Shown in pieces: positions 43,017 through 47,969 of a stretch of DNA of 47,969 nt. The DNA lies in contig RDOA01000026.1 of the NCBI GenBank assembly GCA_011364925.1, forward strand, positions 1 to 47,969, read 5' to 3'. How positions within the stretch are numbered: position 1 is the stretch's first letter; each line of letters begins with the position of its first letter. Origin of the DNA: Promethearchaeota archaeon (GTDB taxonomy: Archaea > Asgardarchaeota > Lokiarchaeia > Sigyniarchaeales > SOKP01). Made by a program: the position numbers and the translations under genes. The notes under the pieces were generated by a model, which saw nothing but the letters and a program-made list of their open reading frames with translations, did not search any database and was not told where the DNA came from.

Positions 43017-43697
43017 ATGGTTCGATGGACTGCAGATCATAATATCTATATAAAAATCCTTTACTGGGGTATGGGTGGATCAGGAAAAACGACAATCGTA
43101 GACACATTATATAGATTAACCAAAGAACAAAAAAAAGATATCACTCCTACGGGAAATCTAACAAAAATTTCAATGGCAAGTGGGTCTACTTTATATTTTG
43201 ATCGAGGTATATTTCAATCAACTAAACAGAATAAGGTATATTACCATGTTTATACAGTTGCAGGCCAAAGTAGGTTTTCTCCCTTGAGAAAAAAGATATT
43301 TAAGGGAACAGATGGTGTTATTTTTGTAGTTGATTCCCAAACTCACTTCTTTGAAGATAACATCGAATCATTAAAAGAGCTAAAAAATATTACACGTGGA
43401 AAGCTAATTAACGAAATTCCCCTTATAACTATGCTAAATAAGCAGGATTTAAATGAAACGATTGGGGAAGAAGATTTTAAACAAGTTCTTAAGGAGGAAA
43501 AGCTTTGGTTCGAACCAGATCACGAATTATATATCTGGAATCCTATAATTTATAAAACTTGTGCTTTATATGAAAAAAAAAGAGATATATACAGAAGTTT
43601 TAGCGAATGTGCTCGACGAACGGGTTTGTATCAGATATATGGAGATGGAAAGGCACCAGTTGGTAACAATTTTAGTCGAGATATCCCTAAATTTTAA
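43017..43697 (+). CDS. MglA/Ras-like small GTPase
   Basis: Small GTPase of 226 aa. The G1 P-loop is G18-M-G-G-S-G-K24-T25. G3 is T80-V-A-G83-Q84, the T-V-x-G-Q form seen in MglA rather than the D-x-x-G-Q of Ras. G4 is N-K-Q-D near residue 142. The strand G-V-I-F-V-V-D-S-Q after G3 is MglA-like too. The C-terminal 60 residues beyond the G domain include aromatic segments and R-R-T-G-L-Y, and there is no lipidation motif. It has its own promoter and is monocistronic. A Roadblock regulator would be expected; candidates lie at 3899 and 45812. Confidence 0.9.
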   Translation: MVRWTADHNIYIKILYWGMGGSGKTTIVDTLYRLTKEQKKDITPTGNLTKISMASGSTLYFDRGIFQSTKQNKVYYHVYTVAGQSRFSPLRKKIFKGTDGVIFVVDSQTHFFEDNIESLKELKNITRGKLINEIPLITMLNKQDLNETIGEEDFKQVLKEEKLWFEPDHELYIWNPIIYKTCALYEKKRDIYRSFSECARRTGLYQIYGDGKAPVGNNFSRDIPKF

Positions 43698-44110
43698 TAA
43701 CTCTTAAACAGTCTCCTTCAATTTGTAATGGTAATTAGAATCAAATAAAGTAATAAAGGAGCAAATATGCTATTTTATTATCAATTTCTAATCGTTATGA
43801 ATTTGCAATATTCAATTAATTACAATTCCGAATAATAATTTACAATAAATAATTAAGAATAATTTCGAGAATATCAACTGAATAATGGTTGCCATTAAAA
43901 TGCTCCTAGGATTTCCCTAAGGCTATAAAAATTCGATGAAAATGACTAAAATACATGACCTATAAAAAAAGGGATGAAATATTATAGTTACCTTGAGGAT
44001 TATAAAAACCTATCTTTCTAAAGATAGTATCTAAATAATTTTAATAAATTATTTATGTTCTAATTCATTTTATTCGGTATTAAGTAATATTTTTCCATGT
44101 TGATATTAAT
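43698..44110. other. 413-base gap between GTPase and small HTH gene
   Basis: No gene is seen. The stretch is very AT-rich with several short inverted repeats (for example AATGG-TTG-CCATT near 43885). Its downstream end holds a TATA-like box and a palindrome described separately. Confidence 0.5.
44000..44027 (+). promoter_or_regulatory. TATA box with adjoining palindromic operator candidate
   Basis: TTATAAAA (44000-44007) is followed after two bases by CTATCTTT-CT-AAAGATAG (44010-44027), a perfect inverted repeat with eight-base arms. It lies between the TATA box and the expected transcription start, a position where a bound repressor would block initiation of the small HTH gene at 44111. Confidence 0.5.
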
Positions 44111-44293
44111 ATGGGAGTATATAACTCTATAAAAGAAGAACTACCAAAACAATTTTCGATTTTTCAGATAATATCCGTTTTAGGAATTGATCCCCAACAA
44201 GTTCGTAAAGTAAGAAATTTACTTAAACAATTTCATAAACAAGGATATATAAAACGTATATCAAAGAATATGTATGAAAAAATTGAGAATTAG
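44111..44293 (+). CDS. small helix-turn-helix-like protein
   Basis: This 60-residue protein has a helix (S-I-F-Q-I-I-S-V-L-G), a turn with D-P-Q-Q-V-R, and a helix V-R-N-L-L-K-Q-F-H-K-Q-G-Y-I followed by a short wing-like strand. It looks like half a winged helix. It is probably a DNA-binding regulator, and its promoter carries a palindrome that could be its own operator. It converges on the MglA-like GTPase operon, eight bases between the stops. Confidence 0.6.
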   Translation: MGVYNSIKEELPKQFSIFQIISVLGIDPQQVRKVRNLLKQFHKQGYIKRISKNMYEKIEN

Positions 44294-44301
44294 AAAATCC
44301 T

Positions 44302-44895
44302 CTAATTAGTAATACTCATTTTTAAAGTCAATTGAGGAAAAATAAATGTTATAATTCTATTAAAAGAATCTAAAATGCCTTTTCCTTCAATTGCTACAGT
44401 TTTATTGACAGATAAATGCTTAAAACGATTTAGATTTATCAAACTTAGAAATTCATGGTTAATTAATTTCTGTGTTACGGCAAAATCAGTCTTATTTAAA
44501 GATATTACAATAGGAATATTAAAAAAATCTTCCCGAAACATAGTCTTCAATTCATTCCAGGATCTTATGTTATGCTGTAAACATTGAGCTCTTGAGTCTA
44601 CAACAAAAATTATACCATCAACACCATTTAAAGTGGCAGGACGAGTACTTGCATAAAAATCTTGCCCTGTAGCAGAATATATTAAAAATTTTAAACTCCA
44701 TTCTGCGCCTTCAAATTGTAAAACACCAAAATCAAAAAATAATGTTCTTCCTATCGTGCTATCTATAGAATTTAGAGTATCCTCCCTATTAAAAAAAGAA
44801 AATAGATGTTTAATTGATGTTGTTTTCCCGGACATAGCAGGACCATAATACACGATCTTAATCTGCAGTGTTTTATTCTCATAATCATATATCAT
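44302..44895 (-). CDS. MglA-like small GTPase (operon with tandem Roadblock protein)
   Basis: The protein (197 aa) begins Q-I-K-I-V-Y-Y-G-P, a hallmark of MglA. The P-loop is G18-P-A-M-S-G-K24-T25. G3 is S-A-T-G-Q-D-F-Y near residue 77, in the MglA form without the Ras aspartate. G4 is N-K-T-D near 138. After G3 comes L-N-G-V-D-G-I-I-F-V-V-D-S-R. MglA-type GTPases switch polarity or motility complexes in bacteria with the Roadblock protein MglB. Here the gene is last in a three-gene operon whose first gene has two Roadblock domains. The preceding gene ends six bases upstream. Confidence 0.92.
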   Translation of the reverse strand: MIYDYENKTLQIKIVYYGPAMSGKTTSIKHLFSFFNREDTLNSIDSTIGRTLFFDFGVLQFEGAEWSLKFLIYSATGQDFYASTRPATLNGVDGIIFVVDSRAQCLQHNIRSWNELKTMFREDFFNIPIVISLNKTDFAVTQKLINHEFLSLINLNRFKHLSVNKTVAIEGKGILDSFNRIITFIFPQLTLKMSITN

Positions 44896-44901
44896 ATTAC
44901 T

Positions 44902-45798
44902 TTAACCCCATAATGATTGCATACTATCAAGCGCATTAACTTTCTTTCCATTCTCAATTAATAGCGAAAAATCTTCCCCCCATTCTTTATCGACAAAAGA
45001 AACAATTCTCTCAATAGGAGCATCGTAATAATCTATGGTTTCTTGAAGTGTTTTGCTCCCAATTTTAGTATTCATGTCAATATTATTCAATAAATTTAAC
45101 CTAGAGAATATAAAAAATGCTCGCTTAGAACCTGAGTAAAAGTTTTGAATCTCTTTCTTAAATATATTTCGCTTTAACTCCTCTTTTTCGATATCAAAAT
45201 CTAAAAGAGTTTTTACCAAATCTTCATCTATCTGTTCTGTTTTAACTTTTCCTAAGAGAGTTCGCTTCATTTTTATAATCGATCTTTCAGTGTCTTGAGA
45301 GATTTTGTGGAGAACTTCCCGCTCAAAAGTAAGATCAAGTAGTTTCCAATTTAATCCTATGACCTCAACCGAAACGGAGTTAGAAAAAAGCGAAATACTC
45401 AAAAAAAGAATGATCTTCTTCTTAATACTATTTATAAATTGACGTACCCTCTCCTTTTCTTGTTGGATCTTAATACCAATTATCCAGGAATTGAATTTCT
45501 CAAATTGATTCAACGCTTTAAGTGCAACACTAGAAGGGCATCTTATATGAGTTCTCTGAGAATTATAATCTACATTTTCATCCATTACTAAATTATTATA
45601 TTCCCCTATTGAGATAAAATCAGTGTAGAAGATAAATTCCTTACGAAAATGGATTAAATTTGATAGATCGATAACAAATTCATCTACATTCATAGCATCA
45701 TCACCGTACACGATAATAGGAACTCTGTCTAATAAAGCGTAAAGAATTAATGCGGCGTCTGGACCTTTTAATAACTCCAGTAAGTTGAAGAAATTCAA
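44902..45798 (-). CDS. unknown protein in GTPase-Roadblock operon
   Basis: I do not recognise this 298-residue protein. The N-terminal 110 residues appear alpha/beta (L-L-K-G-P-D-A-A, then V-P-I-I-V-Y-G-D-D, then F-I-F-Y-T-D-F-I near residue 58), like a small sensor or nucleotide-fold domain. A moderately hydrophobic stretch lies near residues 128-150. The rest is a charged helical region. It lies 13 bases after the tandem-Roadblock gene and six bases before the MglA-like GTPase, so all three are probably made together. It may be the third component or effector of this GTPase module; that is inference from position. Confidence 0.85.
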   Translation of the reverse strand: MNFFNLLELLKGPDAALILYALLDRVPIIVYGDDAMNVDEFVIDLSNLIHFRKEFIFYTDFISIGEYNNLVMDENVDYNSQRTHIRCPSSVALKALNQFEKFNSWIIGIKIQQEKERVRQFINSIKKKIILFLSISLFSNSVSVEVIGLNWKLLDLTFEREVLHKISQDTERSIIKMKRTLLGKVKTEQIDEDLVKTLLDFDIEKEELKRNIFKKEIQNFYSGSKRAFFIFSRLNLLNNIDMNTKIGSKTLQETIDYYDAPIERIVSFVDKEWGEDFSLLIENGKKVNALDSMQSLWG

Positions 45799-45811
45799 TG
45801 CGGTCTCCCTC

Positions 45812-46813
45812 TTATTTAATGACTAATTCTCCTAATAAAGTCTTTATATCAAATGTGCTTTGATTTTGAAGCTCTGATGCTTGCTTAATGAGAGATCGAA
45901 TTTTAGTTGAAAATTGAGGGAGAATTAATCGAATTAATCCAAGTTTTTGTCGAGACTTACCAATTTCCGCACTAAATATAGCTTTTCCTAAACCATAAAT
46001 AAATTGGAATTTATCTTCGCAATCTAGTAGAATACTCTCAGCATTCATTTTTTTTAGCAACCAAGCGCACCTATTTGCTGTTTGAAATAGTGAGTAACTC
46101 ATTGCTGATAAATTATCTAATGTTCCATGGTGCTCATTAGTCTTTTTCAAAATCTTGGATGCGATAAAGCCACCTTCTATTGTAATATAAGCAAATTTTA
46201 AGTCGGGAATGGCAATAGAGAAATTGTTTAAAACTTTCCTCAATTCCATAGAGATACTCTCAGAAAGGTTCAATGAAAAAGAAGATACCTTGAAATTAAC
46301 ATCCTCATTTTCTTTTACATTAAAACCTTCAATTATGCTTTGAATTCTTTGATCATCAAATTGAACGAGAGGGGGTTTAAATGATTCGCCAGATGTAATA
46401 AGTGTTGTTTTAATCTTTTTTAAACACTCGTTAGTTTGAAGAAAAATTCCCCCTAAATTTGTGCTGGGTTGGGCAGTGATGGCTATGAAAAACTCGTGTT
46501 TGTTATCTATAATCCCCTGTTGTTGCAGAATTCGGTTTAAAGAATAATGAACGGGGCTATTAAGTGGTGCTATTAGAATTTTAGCTTTCTTTCCTTCAAT
46601 CAAAATATACTTTAAGTTCTCTGGATGTAAATGTATTCCCACATTGAATATTGCGCTGGTTGCTGAACTCACATTAAAAATTTCATCCTTTGAGAACCAA
46701 ACTCCTGCTGATTGAATTGGATTCCCATCTCTTTGAGTTAAAACCGCGTTCTCTACTCCTTTTAACTGCTTTATCTGATCGAGATGAATTCCTATTTTTT
46801 CGTTTAAATCCAT
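45812..46813 (-). CDS. tandem Roadblock/LC7 protein
   Basis: This 333-residue protein appears to have two Roadblock/LC7-like domains. The first (residues 10-130) has V-E-N-A-V-L-T-Q-R-D-G-N-P-I and a central helix with S-A-T-S-A-I-F. The second (205-325) has F-A-Y-I-T-I-E-G-G-F-I-A and a helix S-A-M-S-Y-S-L-F-Q-T-A, ending in a long helix. MglB works as a dimer of single domains; here two are fused in one chain. It is the first gene of the operon with an unknown protein and an MglA-like GTPase, and is divergent from the 16S rRNA gene. Confidence 0.85.
   Translation of the reverse strand: MDLNEKIGIHLDQIKQLKGVENAVLTQRDGNPIQSAGVWFSKDEIFNVSSATSAIFNVGIHLHPENLKYILIEGKKAKILIAPLNSPVHYSLNRILQQQGIIDNKHEFFIAITAQPSTNLGGIFLQTNECLKKIKTTLITSGESFKPPLVQFDDQRIQSIIEGFNVKENEDVNFKVSSFSLNLSESISMELRKVLNNFSIAIPDLKFAYITIEGGFIASKILKKTNEHHGTLDNLSAMSYSLFQTANRCAWLLKKMNAESILLDCEDKFQFIYGLGKAIFSAEIGKSRQKLGLIRLILPQFSTKIRSLIKQASELQNQSTFDIKTLLGELVIK

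Positions 46814-47969
<1,156 letters not shown>

Overview
The window looks like chromosomal DNA of an Asgard archaeon, most plausibly of the Lokiarchaeia (inferred). The reasons are strong AT-richness, archaeal information-processing genes (two TFBs, ABCE1, class I LysRS, archaeosine TGT, Trm5, eS17, Orc1/Cdc6, intron-bearing tRNAs, the 5' part of an archaeal 16S rRNA), and families typical of Asgard genomes: Ras/MglA-like small GTPases, Roadblock/LC7 proteins and a V4R (TRAPP-related) protein.

Layout. 1-4.3 kb: a small membrane protein, PyrI, a CTP-dependent lipid kinase-like protein, TrpB2 and a Roadblock protein. 4.5-9.6 kb: two very large, overlapping, unrecognised helical proteins and a small membrane protein. 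9.6-14.9 kb: a PD-(D/E)XK nuclease, then a minus-strand run AK6 - archaeal TGT - DUF371 - Trm5 lying between tRNA-Ile and tRNA-Arg. 15-21 kb: a DUF885-type zinc peptidase, unknown proteins, TFB, a histidine-less gamma-carbonic-anhydrase fold protein, a degenerate Nif3-like protein, a HIT hydrolase and a Flp-type pilin. 21-31 kb: two small regulators, ABCE1, LysRS, a zinc-ribbon protein, a GHMP kinase, an unknown protein and the ribosomal set uL3-uL4-uL23. 31-38.8 kb: a Tad-like pilus/secretion locus (ATPase, pilin-like protein, TadC-like membrane protein), a V4R protein, and an operon Orc1/Cdc6 - HTH - prepilin peptidase. 39-42.3 kb: an exported surface protein, eS17, UPF0148, tRNA-Glu and a divergent second TFB. 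42.5-46.8 kb: an orphan GTPase, small proteins and a minus-strand operon of tandem-Roadblock protein - unknown protein - MglA-like GTPase. 47.2 kb to the end: partial 16S rRNA.

Two themes stand out. First, all three tRNA genes carry introns at non-canonical positions (four introns: 7/8, about 21/22, D-loop, T-loop) and none at the usual 37/38. For both tRNA-Arg introns I could fold a bulge-helix-bulge motif whose predicted splicing restores a normal tRNA. Second, signalling and surface modules are spread over the window: an MglA/MglB-like GTPase-Roadblock operon containing an unrecognised third protein, and a Tad/Flp-like pilus system whose pilin, ATPase/platform and peptidase lie in three places, with the peptidase co-directional with a replication initiator.

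Functions are read from sequence motifs only; no database search was made.
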